DNA of 64,000 nucleotides from Peribacillus asahii (lineage in GTDB: Bacteria; Bacillota; Bacilli; Bacillales; DSM-1321). The position numbers and the translations under genes were made by a program. How positions within the stretch are numbered: the first letter of the stretch is position 1; each line of letters starts with the position of its first letter. The notes beneath the pieces were generated by a model. It saw only the letters and a program-made list of their open reading frames with translations. It did no database searches and was not told the DNA's origin. Positions 8,118 to 16,435 of this stretch are shown piece by piece. Location of the stretch: assembly GCF_004006295.1 (NCBI RefSeq), contig NZ_CP026095.1, positions 4,183,501 through 4,247,500 on the forward strand. The letters run 5' to 3'.

Positions 8118-9200
8118 CTAAGCTAACACCACAAATTGCGAAGCAAAAGACTCTTCCTTCTCAATTTGTATCGCTTGTAATTTTGCTACTTCTTCTTTCC
8201 GGATTGTAGCACAATTAAGTAAATCCAGCTCCGCAATATAGTCTTTATTGATTAATTCTGCTAATACATCTGCATCCTTCATAGCACTATTTAAACCAAA
8301 AGCACCAGTCGGAGTCATCGTATGTGCAGCATCCCCAATCAAAGCAACACCATGTTTCCCCCACATTTCAGAGGAACTGCTATATACATCTAATAAAACA
8401 AAGTCTTCCCATGAGCGAATATTCTGCAAAACAGAATCTTTTAGCACCGGGAAGGCTTGCACAAGTTGGTCAATGAATGGTTGAAACGGCTGCTTCCGCA
8501 ACTGTGGATAAGAGCCTTGTTCAATATTCCAGCCAATTTGGATAAATCCTAAAGCTTGTGTAAATAAAGATAGCTGCTTTCCGTTAATAAGCGCCATTTT
8601 AATAGCAGGCTCCCAACCGATTGGTGCTGGGATTCTCGCCCAAAGCAAATCATAGCCATGCTTTCGAACCGTTACATCAATATCGGCTTTTTTCCGTACT
8701 GTTGAATATCGTCCATCCGCTCCAATAACAAGTTTACTTCTTACAACAATCTCTTTGCCGTCTTTTATCGCTTTAACGCCATTATAACGTCCTGTTTCAT
8801 CTTCTAATAACTCAGTTACCTTTGTATTCATCAATAAAGTGAAGGAATCATATTTCTGTGATTCTTTTACTAATACTTTTAATAAATGAGCTTGAGGCAC
8901 ATGAATACCTAAATGGCCAACTTTTGAGTCTGGAAGGATTTTTTTCACCAATTGACCAGCCTGCCAATATTCCAATTGCTTCATGCGTAATAATCCTAAT
9001 TCCTCAACGGCCGAGAATAAACCATGTTTCTTTAAAATCGCTTCGCCCTCTTCATTTAAATGCTCGCCACGAAACGCCTTCCCCATCCCTGCATAACGTT
9101 CAATCAAAATAACAGAAACATTTTTCTTCGCTAATAAATATGCAAGTAAAGCGCCACCTGGACCAGCACCGACAATACATACATCACTGTGATACATCAT
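8118..9200 (-). CDS. FAD-dependent monooxygenase, UbiH/PHBH type
   Basis: 360 residues. The N-terminal FAD dinucleotide fold GAGPGG is at residues 11-16. The flavin-monooxygenase RGEHLNEEG segment follows, then the DG motif GADGRYSTVR, and then the second FAD-binding motif LIGDAAHTMTPTGAFGLNSAMKDA. This is the complete group A aromatic hydroxylase layout, so a hydroxylation or oxidation of a small ring compound is likely. The ATG overlaps the ribD stop as ATGA (9197-9200), which indicates translational coupling. Its partners, a GTP cyclohydrolase II and a RibD, suggest the substrate is a pyrimidine or flavin-pathway intermediate; this is inference. No membrane anchor is visible. Confidence 0.85.
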   Translation of the reverse strand: MMYHSDVCIVGAGPGGALLAYLLAKKNVSVILIERYAGMGKAFRGEHLNEEGEAILKKHGLFSAVEELGLLRMKQLEYWQAGQLVKKILPDSKVGHLGIHVPQAHLLKVLVKESQKYDSFTLLMNTKVTELLEDETGRYNGVKAIKDGKEIVVRSKLVIGADGRYSTVRKKADIDVTVRKHGYDLLWARIPAPIGWEPAIKMALINGKQLSLFTQALGFIQIGWNIEQGSYPQLRKQPFQPFIDQLVQAFPVLKDSVLQNIRSWEDFVLLDVYSSSSEMWGKHGVALIGDAAHTMTPTGAFGLNSAMKDADVLAELINKDYIAELDLLNCATIRKEEVAKLQAIQIEKEESFASQFVVLA

Positions 9201-10306
9201 CTATCCTCACCTTGATTCGGATAAGCGGTAATACGCAGGTCCTCACCGAATGTATCAACTTTATCAAAAGTTACATTCCATGCCTCATCCATACTATCTA
9301 CATCAAGTCCGGTAAATGGCGTTAACGAATTTCGACCTCCAAGTAACTTGGGAGCAATATAAATAAAATATTTATCAATCAAACCAGCTCTTAAAAATGA
9401 AGCATTCACTTCTCCGCCACCTTCGACTAAAAGTTCCGTAATGCCTTTTTTATAGAGCTCAGCAAGCATAGCTTCTAAATCCAGTCCCGATTCTGTTTTA
9501 GCAACGAAAATAAACTCCACACCTTTTGCCTGCAGTGCCTCAAGCTTTGTTCGATCAGCTTTGTCCGTTGTTACAATGATAGTCTTCGCTTCATGTGTAT
9601 GAACTACAACAGCATCAAGCGGTGTACGCAATTCACTGTCTAAAATAACACGCACCGGATTCTTGCTACCGCCTTCAGGAAGACGAGTCGTCAAAGATGG
9701 ATTATCAGCTAACACCGTACCCACTCCAACTAAGATGCCGTCTACTTCATTACGAAGCTGATGAACGGCATAGCGGGATTGTTCACCTGTAATCCATTTA
9801 GAATGCCCCGTATGTGTCGCTAACTTCCCATCTAATGTCATTGCAAATTTAGAAATAACAAATGGACGGTTTTTAAGCATATTGTGGATAAACACTTCAT
9901 TCAAACGTTTTGCTTCTTGCTCTAACACACCGACTTCGACTTCAATTCCGGCATTTCGTAACAATTCAATCCCTCGTCCAGCCACTTCTGGATTCGGATC
10001 TTGCATAGCGACTACAACACGGCTCACACCCGATTCTTTTACAAGATTCGCACAAGGAGGTGTTTTACCATAATGTGAGCAAGGCTCTAATGTGACATAC
10101 AAAGTTGCACCTTTCGCATAATCCCCTGCCATTCGAAACGCATGAACCTCCGCATGCGGCTCACCTGCTTTTCGATGGATACCTGTCCCGGCAATAACAC
10201 CATCTTTCACAATAATCGCTCCAACAAGCGGATTTGGATGGGTTTTCCCTCTCGCACTTTTGGCTAAATCTAGTGCCAGCTGCATATAATACTGATCTGT
10301 ATTCAT
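9197..10306 (-). CDS. ribD: Bifunctional pyrimidine deaminase/reductase RibD
   Basis: 369 residues. The deaminase domain has HAE (His51, Glu53) and the zinc cysteines in PCSHYGKTPPC (Cys76, Cys85). The C-terminal reductase domain has SKFAMTLDGKLAT, SKWITGEQSR, VDGILVGVGTVLADNPSLTTR and LVEGGGEVNASFL. Both activities look intact: deamination of the 2,5-diaminopyrimidinone phosphate and reduction of the ribose chain. It lies 15 bases after ribA and overlaps the monooxygenase gene. No ribE or ribH (lumazine synthase) is present, so this copy may be a second RibD serving another product. Confidence 0.9.
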   Translation of the reverse strand: MNTDQYYMQLALDLAKSARGKTHPNPLVGAIIVKDGVIAGTGIHRKAGEPHAEVHAFRMAGDYAKGATLYVTLEPCSHYGKTPPCANLVKESGVSRVVVAMQDPNPEVAGRGIELLRNAGIEVEVGVLEQEAKRLNEVFIHNMLKNRPFVISKFAMTLDGKLATHTGHSKWITGEQSRYAVHQLRNEVDGILVGVGTVLADNPSLTTRLPEGGSKNPVRVILDSELRTPLDAVVVHTHEAKTIIVTTDKADRTKLEALQAKGVEFIFVAKTESGLDLEAMLAELYKKGITELLVEGGGEVNASFLRAGLIDKYFIYIAPKLLGGRNSLTPFTGLDVDSMDEAWNVTFDKVDTFGEDLRITAYPNQGEDR

Positions 10307-10321
10307 CTAATTCCGCACTCC

Positions 10322-11071
10322 TTATCCTATCAAAGTAGAGTTCTCCTGACGCATATGCCCTGATTTCTGAACCTTCGTATCTAAATAGAAACGATTGTAT
10401 TCTGTTAATCCGCCCCATAGTGGGATATGATGATTAGCGGTTAATCCGTGCTCTTGCAAAGCAGCAAGCTTTTTCGGATTATTTGTAATAAGTGTAACAG
10501 GCTTTTCTCTTAACGTCTCTAACACGCGAATTGCATCTTCATACGAGCGCGTATCATCTTCAAATCCAAGTGCATGATTCGCTTCAACCGTATCGTATCC
10601 TTCTTGTTGTAAAAGGTAAGCAAATGATTTAGAAAACAAACCAATTCCTCGTCCTTCATGGTCGGCTAAGTAAAAAATAGCTCCACAGCCATGCTCTGCA
10701 ATCATTTTCATCGATTGATGAAGCTGATAGCCACAATCACAACGCTGACTGCCAAAAATATCACCTGTATGACAAATGCTGTGCATTCGAATCAAAGCAT
10801 CATCCGAATTGGCAAAGTCACCATATACAAGAACTGATGACTGCTGGCCAAAGGCTAAGTTCGCAGTTGCAAGCGAATCAAGAACAGCTTCTTTTGTGTT
10901 AACACCGCCCTCTAATGAATGCCATGTATACCACTGAAAAGTAACTTCTAAATCTTGCTGTTGAACCGGCAATCGAACTGGACCAACTAGACACAAGTCT
11001 GCTTTTCCAGGTGTTTGAATCATTTGCATCTTATCTATTAAAAGTTCTTTCGTTTCTTTTGTTATTTTCAT
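10322..11071 (-). CDS. ribA: GTP cyclohydrolase II (stand-alone RibA)
   Basis: 249 residues. Zinc ligands Cys100, Cys111 and Cys113 lie in RMHSICHTGDIFGSQRCDCGYQL. The catalytic Arg is in HEGRGIGLFSK (about residue 141), where His replaces the usual Gln before Glu. The C-terminal LITNNPKKLAALQEHGL and YLDTKVQKSGHM are typical. There is no fused DHBP synthase (RibB) domain, unlike the usual Bacillus RibBA, so it makes only the pyrimidine branch. The region before the zinc motif is longer than usual (about 95 residues). It is first in the operon, behind a sigma-A promoter and palindrome. GTP would be turned into the 2,5-diaminopyrimidinone phosphate for RibD. Confidence 0.9.
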   Translation of the reverse strand: MKITKETKELLIDKMQMIQTPGKADLCLVGPVRLPVQQQDLEVTFQWYTWHSLEGGVNTKEAVLDSLATANLAFGQQSSVLVYGDFANSDDALIRMHSICHTGDIFGSQRCDCGYQLHQSMKMIAEHGCGAIFYLADHEGRGIGLFSKSFAYLLQQEGYDTVEANHALGFEDDTRSYEDAIRVLETLREKPVTLITNNPKKLAALQEHGLTANHHIPLWGGLTEYNRFYLDTKVQKSGHMRQENSTLIG

Positions 11072-11115
11072 AGTATAATCACCTATTTTATATTTTGGAA
11101 TTCATTCATTCACTC

Positions 11116-11136
11116 ACTTACTTTATGTAAGTAAGT
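11116..11136. promoter_or_regulatory. TetR-like operator palindrome at the ribA promoter
   Basis: Two 8-bp arms, ACTTACTT (11116-11123) and AAGTAAGT (11129-11136), are perfectly complementary around a 5-base spacer. It overlaps the first bases of the -10 box (11134-11139) and the expected transcription start of the ribA operon. Size and symmetry are typical of TetR-family operators. No TetR gene lies in the window. Confidence 0.65.
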
Positions 11137-11162
11137 ATATAACTATAAAATATACACGTCAA
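11134..11162 (-). promoter_or_regulatory. Sigma-A promoter of the ribA operon
   Basis: Read on the minus strand: -35 TTGACG (11157-11162), a spacer of exactly 17 bases, and -10 TATACT (11134-11139). The leader to the ribA ATG is only about 55 bases, which leaves no room for an FMN riboswitch. Confidence 0.75.
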
Positions 11163-11291
11163 ATGCAATATGTGCTATATGAACACTTTATATATCCTGA
11201 TAAATGGATATAATCCAAGCACCTTACAAGCATAATCGCTTACTTCTATACATATTGTAAATAAAAATCGGTACGAAAGGAGAACAACTTA

Positions 11292-11681
11292 TTGGAAGAA
11301 CTTCCACGTTTTCATCATGCTCCTTTAATTCCGGTGACTTATGACCATCTATATCGAACAACAACTCCCGCTCAGCTACGCCCCTCATCGACTGCAAATC
11401 CCGATTTATTAATACAATCAGCTAAATTATCCCAAATTTTACTACAAGATGCCAAGAAAGTCATTGATATGCTCGCCAGCTCTAAACCATTTGCCGAGGG
11501 ACTTATGAATGCCGCTCAGCAATCCCAAAAATCAGTCGTCACCGGTATGATTCAAAAAACAGGTGTTCATACCGTCCCTGACATTAATTATAATCCAGAA
11601 GGCATCCGCTTAGATTTTTATCCCAAAACAGGTGAAGATTACTGCCATATTATTATAAACCTAAAATGGATGCATGTTTAA
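11292..11681 (+). CDS. Conserved-looking hypothetical soluble protein
   Basis: 129 residues starting with TTG at 11292; AAAGGAG about 9 bases upstream decides this start. The N-terminal third is Pro/Thr rich (RTTTPAQLRPSSTANPD), the middle looks helical (AKLSQILLQDAKKVIDMLAS), and the C-terminus is beta-like (GIRLDFYPKTGEDYCHIIINLKW). It has no signal peptide or membrane segment. I do not recognise it with confidence. It is divergent from the ribA operon and could share the intergenic control region, although no clear promoter for it was found. It converges with pepA. Confidence 0.6.
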   Translation: MEELPRFHHAPLIPVTYDHLYRTTTPAQLRPSSTANPDLLIQSAKLSQILLQDAKKVIDMLASSKPFAEGLMNAAQQSQKSVVTGMIQKTGVHTVPDINYNPEGIRLDFYPKTGEDYCHIIINLKWMHV

Positions 11682-11756
11682 GTTGATATTAACCGAAACA
11701 TTTATTTCTCATTGTATATGGAAACGAAGTATAAATCGAATCTCTACACTCAAAAA

Positions 11757-11789
11757 AGAAACCGAAGCTCGACTAGAACTTCGGTTTCA
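11757..11789 (-). terminator. Terminator of pepA
   Basis: Arms GAAACCGAAG (11758-11767) and CTTCGGTTTC (11779-11788) lie just after the pepA stop codon. Read on the minus strand, TTTTTT follows. Confidence 0.82.
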
Positions 11790-11790
11790 A

Positions 11791-13296
11791 TCAGTTATTC
11801 TCTGCCTCAAATCGCTCAACGAGTAATGCCAATGTACGTGTCATTACTCCTGTTGCTCCTGCTGTTCCTAAGTCGTTCACACTGATTGTTGTAGATGTCC
11901 CGGCGATATCCAGATGAACCCATGGTGTTTCTTCAGCAAATTCACCAATGAATGCACCGCCCATAATAGCGTGACCTGCTCCACCCGGAGAATTATTCAA
12001 GTCAGCAATTTTACTATTGCGCACGCGCTCTTTATCTTTTTCTGTAATAGGCAGCCGCCACATTGGTTCTCCAGCTTCATAAGATGCTTGCAGCACTTGT
12101 TCAAAAAACGCCTCATGATTCGTCATTGCACCTGTCATATCATTCCCCAATGCCGTAATCACGCCACCTGTCAATGTCGCTACATCGACTAAATACTCAG
12201 CTCCATGATGCTTCGCATACGTAACAGCATCCGCTAGCACAAGCCGTCCTTCTGCATCCGTATTTAACACTTCAATCGTTTTTCCGTTCATTGAAGTAAT
12301 CACATCATCCGGTTTAAACGCTTCCCCGCTAATCATATTATCTGTTGATGGAATAACAGCCACAACATTTTGTTCAGGTCCTAGTTCACCGATAATCTCC
12401 ATTGCACCTAGTACAGCTGCTGCACCGCCCATATCTGTTTTCATTCCAACAATACCTGTTTTTGTTTTTAACGAATAACCGCCCGTATCAAACGTAATGC
12501 CCTTTCCAACTAACCCAATTACATCTTTCCAATCTTCTCTTCCTTGATACTTTAACACAATCATCTTTGGCGGCTCATTCGACCCTTGATTCACAGCTAA
12601 AAGCGCCCCCATACCTAATTTAAGCATATCTTCCTTCTCAAGAATTTCCACTTCAAAATTATAACGATCAGCTAACTGTCTAGCATAATCAGCCAAGTCT
12701 GTTGATGTTAGCAAATTTCCTGGTGTATTCACAAGCGTACGTGCCGAATTCGTCGCTTTCCCAAACACTCGTCCAACATGTAAAGAGGCACCAATTTCCT
12801 CCTTATCCCCTTCACTGTATATAGTAAACGATTTGACAGACTTCTCTACTTGATTCGACTTTTGCTTATAACCATTGAATTTATAGGTCGCAAGCATAAA
12901 AGCTTCTGCAAAAGCGTGCGCTGCATCTAACTCATCCACTTTCTCTGTCGTAAACGTATCTAAAGCAACAGAAAGTGAGGTCGCCCGAGAAGCTTGAATA
13001 GCTTTACTTACTTTTCCAAACGCTTCGCGAAGCTCTTCAAATGTTAAGTCTTTTTTCTTTCCAAGACCAACAAAGATTAGCTTCTTGGCAGCAATCATGC
13101 CTAACGTATGTATCGTCGTAATCGACTTTTTCTTTGCTGAAATCTCACCTTCCTTTACTAACTCGGTTAACTGCCCATTCATTTTCTTGTCCGCTGCCTG
13201 ACCAACTTCAGTGAACTTATTTGGTTGATCAAATATTCCAATTAACAAGCACTCCTCATGTTTCGTTAAATCAAGCGTCCCATGAACTGTGAACAT
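11791..13296 (-). CDS. pepA: Leucyl aminopeptidase PepA/YuiE (M17 family)
   Basis: About 501 residues. The M17 signature [13 protein letters not shown] is intact. The upstream metal-site segment [30 protein letters not shown] supplies the Lys and Asp ligands. It is a hexameric cytosolic exopeptidase that removes N-terminal residues. The start is taken at 13296 because AGAGGAGGAAC lies 7 bases upstream; the frame reaching 13350 would add 18 unlikely residues. In B. subtilis the equivalent is yuiE, next to yuiD, and that arrangement is kept here. Confidence 0.92.
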   Translation of the reverse strand: MFTVHGTLDLTKHEECLLIGIFDQPNKFTEVGQAADKKMNGQLTELVKEGEISAKKKSITTIHTLGMIAAKKLIFVGLGKKKDLTFEELREAFGKVSKAIQASRATSLSVALDTFTTEKVDELDAAHAFAEAFMLATYKFNGYKQKSNQVEKSVKSFTIYSEGDKEEIGASLHVGRVFGKATNSARTLVNTPGNLLTSTDLADYARQLADRYNFEVEILEKEDMLKLGMGALLAVNQGSNEPPKMIVLKYQGREDWKDVIGLVGKGITFDTGGYSLKTKTGIVGMKTDMGGAAAVLGAMEIIGELGPEQNVVAVIPSTDNMISGEAFKPDDVITSMNGKTIEVLNTDAEGRLVLADAVTYAKHHGAEYLVDVATLTGGVITALGNDMTGAMTNHEAFFEQVLQASYEAGEPMWRLPITEKDKERVRNSKIADLNNSPGGAGHAIMGGAFIGEFAEETPWVHLDIAGTSTTISVNDLGTAGATGVMTRTLALLVERFEAENN

Positions 13297-13529
13297 ACTA
13301 GTTCCTCCTCTAGCTTTTTCTATTAGTATAACGAATTTTCTATTTTCCAAATACTACATAGCTTACTTTAAGCCAGTAGCTGTATAAACGAAAAACAAAG
13401 TGATTAAAAAAATTTATTCAAATTTCATATAAAGAATGACTGTAAGCGAAATATTAAGCAGGAATCGACATATTTTCATGGAAGTAAGTAATATACATCA
13501 GTCAGTGTGAGAGAAAGGGGTTAATCTCG

Positions 13530-14012
13530 ATGGACATATTTTTGAACTTTCCCATTATAGCTTCTTTAGTGGCCATCTTCTTTGCTCAATTTATTAAAGT
13601 CCCAATTCATTACATAGCGGACCGCAAAATGGATTGGTCCTTGCTCACTTCGACCGGAGGCATGCCTAGTTCTCACTCTGCTGCGGTAACGGCTCTTGCA
13701 ATTGCCATAGCGATTGAAAACGGGCTGGATTCACCCATTTTTGCTGTTGCTACCATTTTCGCGATTATTACGATGTTTGACGCGACAGGAGTAAGGCGCC
13801 AAGCCGGAGAGCAGGCTGTTGTTCTCAATCAACTTGTTACAGATTTTAACATATTAGTTGATCAAGTAAAGAATTGGCAAAAAAAAGAAGAGCAGCAAAA
13901 ACAACATCAATTAAAAGAATTGCTTGGTCACAAGCCGATTGAAGTTTTTTTCGGCGCATTAACAGGAGCGTTCATTGCCTTCATTCTCTATTATTTTGTA
14001 TTTAAAGGGTAG
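13530..14012 (+). CDS. yuiD: YuiD-like divergent PAP2 family membrane protein (DUF212)
   Basis: 160 residues. It has hydrophobic segments at the N-terminus (FPIIASLVAIFFAQFIK), in the middle and at the C-terminus (FFGALTGAFIAFILYYFVF). The motif TGGMPSSHSAAVTALA corresponds to the PSSH signature of acid phosphatase/PAP2 enzymes, and DATGVRRQAGEQA follows. A phosphatase acting on membrane lipids is possible but unproven for this group. GAGAAAGGGG precedes the ATG. The next gene starts 10 bases after the stop, so the two may be co-transcribed. Confidence 0.85.
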   Translation: MDIFLNFPIIASLVAIFFAQFIKVPIHYIADRKMDWSLLTSTGGMPSSHSAAVTALAIAIAIENGLDSPIFAVATIFAIITMFDATGVRRQAGEQAVVLNQLVTDFNILVDQVKNWQKKEEQQKQHQLKELLGHKPIEVFFGALTGAFIAFILYYFVFKG

Positions 14013-14022
14013 GTGCATTTCT

Positions 14023-14820
14023 ATGAAAATTATTTCGATTTGTCCGAGTAATACAGAACTTTGTGTATATCTTGGCATTGAAGATCAGCTTATTGCTATT
14101 GATGATTATTCAGATTGGCCCAATTCTATTCAACATCTTCCAAAGGTTGGCCCGGATTTATCGATTAACCTGGACCTTGTCCAATCGTTGAAACCAGATT
14201 TAGTGCTCGCTTCGCTAAGTGTTCCAGGAATGGAAAAGAACATTGAAGGCTTGCAGGAACGTGGAATTCCTCACCTGACTTTTAACCCGCAGTCTCTTGA
14301 AGATATCGCTCAAGACCTGCTTACATTAGGAGAAGCTGTTGGATTATCCAAAAAAGCAGCTGAACAAGCAACTCAATTTAGAGCTACTATTCAACGTTAT
14401 AAAGAGATTTCCGATACAATTGAACAAAGACCATCGCTCTATTGGGAATGGTGGCCAAATCCCCTCTTCACTCCCGGTCGTATCAACTGGCTCACGGAAA
14501 TCAGTCGACTCGCTGGAGGCTATAATCTATTTGAAGACGTCGATTTAGCAAGTGTTACTGTATCTTCAGAAGATGTTTTATCCCGCGATCCCGATTATAT
14601 TTGTCTAGCTTGGGTCGGTGTTCCTTTAAAAAGAATTAATCCAAAAATCGTTCGAAAACGAGAAAATTGGGCAGACCTTGCCGCTCTACAAAATGACCGT
14701 ATTTTCATTATGGAAGAGCCGCTCTACTGCCGACCTTCTCCTCGATTGTTAGACGGACTCGAAAAACTTGCCGCTATTTTGCATCCTGAAAAGTTCTGTA
14801 AAGAAAGACCTGTGACGTAA
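14023..14820 (+). CDS. Cobalamin-binding domain protein (BtuF-like) without signal peptide
   Basis: About 265 residues of the periplasmic-binding-protein clamp fold of the BtuF/FhuD type. It opens IISICPSNTELCVYLG, then DDYSDWP and LVQSLKPDLVLAS, and ends with VEEP-like EEPLYCRPSPRLLDGLEKLA. The ATG at 14023 is preferred (AGGTG upstream); the frame could extend to 13975 inside yuiD. No signal peptide or lipobox is visible from either start, so the protein appears cytosolic, which is odd for an uptake receptor. No permease or ATPase gene is adjacent. Confidence 0.75.
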   Translation: MKIISICPSNTELCVYLGIEDQLIAIDDYSDWPNSIQHLPKVGPDLSINLDLVQSLKPDLVLASLSVPGMEKNIEGLQERGIPHLTFNPQSLEDIAQDLLTLGEAVGLSKKAAEQATQFRATIQRYKEISDTIEQRPSLYWEWWPNPLFTPGRINWLTEISRLAGGYNLFEDVDLASVTVSSEDVLSRDPDYICLAWVGVPLKRINPKIVRKRENWADLAALQNDRIFIMEEPLYCRPSPRLLDGLEKLAAILHPEKFCKERPVT

Positions 14821-14837
14821 CATCACAGGTCTTTCTA
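14803..14837 (+). terminator. Terminator of the yuiD/cobalamin-binding gene pair
   Basis: AGAAAGACCTGTGA and TCACAGGTCTTTCT flank the stop codon and form a long perfect hairpin. Confidence 0.85.
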
Positions 14838-14946
14838 ATGCTTATAACCTTAACCACACTTACATGAACATAAGCTCCCTCTCCAAACGATGAAGAACAA
14901 AGAAAATAAGTGGAGATTAACTATAGGAGAGCCCCCTGCCTATACC

Positions 14947-15576
14947 TTACTCGGGCTTTTTACCCAGGATTTGCTCACGAAATACTTGCATATTCTCTGC
15001 CTCATTTAATTGATTTAATCGAGCTTCCGACAACGTTCCTTTACCTACTTCAACCACATAAACCTCTACAGTTTTTTTGCCCCATTCATTATATACATCC
15101 TGAACGGTTTCATAATATAAATCGAGCCGATTCCCTTTAATAGCACTGCCTGTATCGGCGACCACTCCATAACCATATTCAGGAATAAATAAAATCGTTC
15201 CTACTGGGAAAACCGTTAAATCTGCAGCGATTGTTGAATATAAATCACGCTTTACTTTCACACCTGAATATGTAATTCCGTAAGCAGGACTATCAGGATT
15301 TTTTCCTGTTGATTCATATCCTGCTGTATAACCAGTTGCAACTACTTGATGTTTTGGATACTGAGAAAAATCAAGTTCATTCTCCAATGTTTGAACAGCC
15401 TTTATCGATTTCGGTTTAGAAGTTGTCGTTTCATTTCGATTTTCACTAGCTAATACTTGCTTAAGTATTGGGGGCGTTCCCCCTGTCACATGCTCAATTG
15501 TCGTTTGAATAGCTAACAGAAAGACAACCATAATAGCCATTCTCTTCCCGACATACATCAGCTTTCTCACTACCAT
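14947..15576 (-). CDS. yuiC: YuiC-like secreted 3D-domain protein (peptidoglycan-active)
   Basis: 209 residues. An N-terminal membrane anchor or signal ([18 protein letters not shown]) is followed by a Thr/Lys-rich linker and a C-terminal 3D (three-Asp) domain of the MltA-like double-psi-barrel fold. The motifs [24 protein letters not shown] and [18 protein letters not shown] contain the conserved aspartates. Family members cleave or process peptidoglycan in stationary phase. It is alone on the minus strand, and the repeat element 15694-16038 lies upstream of it. Confidence 0.85.
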   Translation of the reverse strand: MVVRKLMYVGKRMAIMVVFLLAIQTTIEHVTGGTPPILKQVLASENRNETTTSKPKSIKAVQTLENELDFSQYPKHQVVATGYTAGYESTGKNPDSPAYGITYSGVKVKRDLYSTIAADLTVFPVGTILFIPEYGYGVVADTGSAIKGNRLDLYYETVQDVYNEWGKKTVEVYVVEVGKGTLSEARLNQLNEAENMQVFREQILGKKPE

Positions 15577-15693
15577 TCCTCTCCTCTCACTTCCATTATT
15601 CCTTTCCTTGAATAGATGGAAATATTCATAAAAGTGAAGGATTTATCTTATCTTTTTAAGAGTGGCTAATGATAGGACTCTGTATTATATGCC

Positions 15694-16038
15694 ATAAAGT
15701 GAAACTTCCATCAGTGGGGGTTTTCCTTCATCCCCCACTGATGGTTAGTCACGTTCTACGGTCACTAAGATCTCCGCTTCGCTTCAATCAAGTGACCGTA
15801 CGAACCTGATTGGTGAAAGCTTACCTTTGAAAACCGCAAAGGTAAGTTTCACTATATCTCACCAATCGGACCTTTACTACAAAAGTGAGGCGACTGTTCA
15901 GCCCCGACAAGCATTACATCTTATGACCTCGAGGGGCTAGGAGCCGCAACTAAATAAGGGCAGTTTCCCCCACCTATCTTCTTTGACTCCTCATAAGCTT
16001 GAGGTGGGGGTCTTACTGCCCGTTAAGTGTGGGATAAA
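15694..16038 (+). repeat. Full copy 1 of a ~340-bp hairpin-rich non-coding repeat element
   Basis: Its reverse complement recurs at 48753-49088 with near identity, apart from a 9-base insertion in the loop near 15910. Ends are ATAAAGTGAAAC and GGGATAAA. Five stem-loops can be drawn: 15708-15720/15732-15744 (perfect 13 bp), 15759-15766/15791-15798, 15808-15816/15859-15867 with a nested stem, 15900-15905/15933-15938, and 15958-15975/16002-16021. No open reading frame of note. The two terminal hairpins, each set 14-17 bases inside the ends, resemble IS200/IS605 ends, so a non-autonomous (MITE/PATE-like) element is the best guess. It fills the yuiC-yuiB gap. Confidence 0.8.
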
Positions 16039-16084
16039 TTACAACCAATAAAAAAAGACCGTCAGTGATTGACAGCCTCGTCTA

Positions 16085-16402
16085 TTAAAACATTTGATAC
16101 CCTTTTTTTCTTAATAGCTTAATTGTAATACCTGCACATACCCCGCCTAATAGCCCGCTTGATAAAATAATAATATCTGCCATATGTAACGCAGCAAAAT
16201 TCAACCCTAGTTGCTTCAAGGATTCAATAGGCTGTCTCACATATTCAATCATCTTAGACTGATTCACGATAAGAATCGCAACGATTGGAAATAAAATGAC
16301 CATAACCCACGAAGAGCGGAACAACATATTCAGTAAAAAGCCAATGCCAAAGAACAGAACAAAAAATAAGACAATCGAAATTAATAACACAGGTAATGGC
16401 AT
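16085..16402 (-). CDS. yuiB: YuiB-like small membrane protein
   Basis: 105 residues with three hydrophobic segments: residues about 4-26 (VLLISIVLFFVLFFGIGFLL), 32-46 and 74-95. A short positively charged C-terminus (KLLRKKGYQMF) lies probably in the cytoplasm. No functional motif is visible. In B. subtilis yuiB is adjacent to yuiC; here the mobile-like repeat now separates the two. The start codon follows AAAGGAGGGCAAGT at good spacing. Confidence 0.75.
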   Translation of the reverse strand: MPLPVLLISIVLFFVLFFGIGFLLNMLFRSSWVMVILFPIVAILIVNQSKMIEYVRQPIESLKQLGLNFAALHMADIIILSSGLLGGVCAGITIKLLRKKGYQMF

Positions 16403-16435
16403 ACTTGCCCTCCTTTATGAAGCCTCTAAATATCG

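Noticed and set aside
11072..11290. FMN riboswitch upstream of ribA
   Set aside because: The leader is only about 55 bases and none of the conserved FMN-aptamer sequence is present; control seems to be at the promoter.
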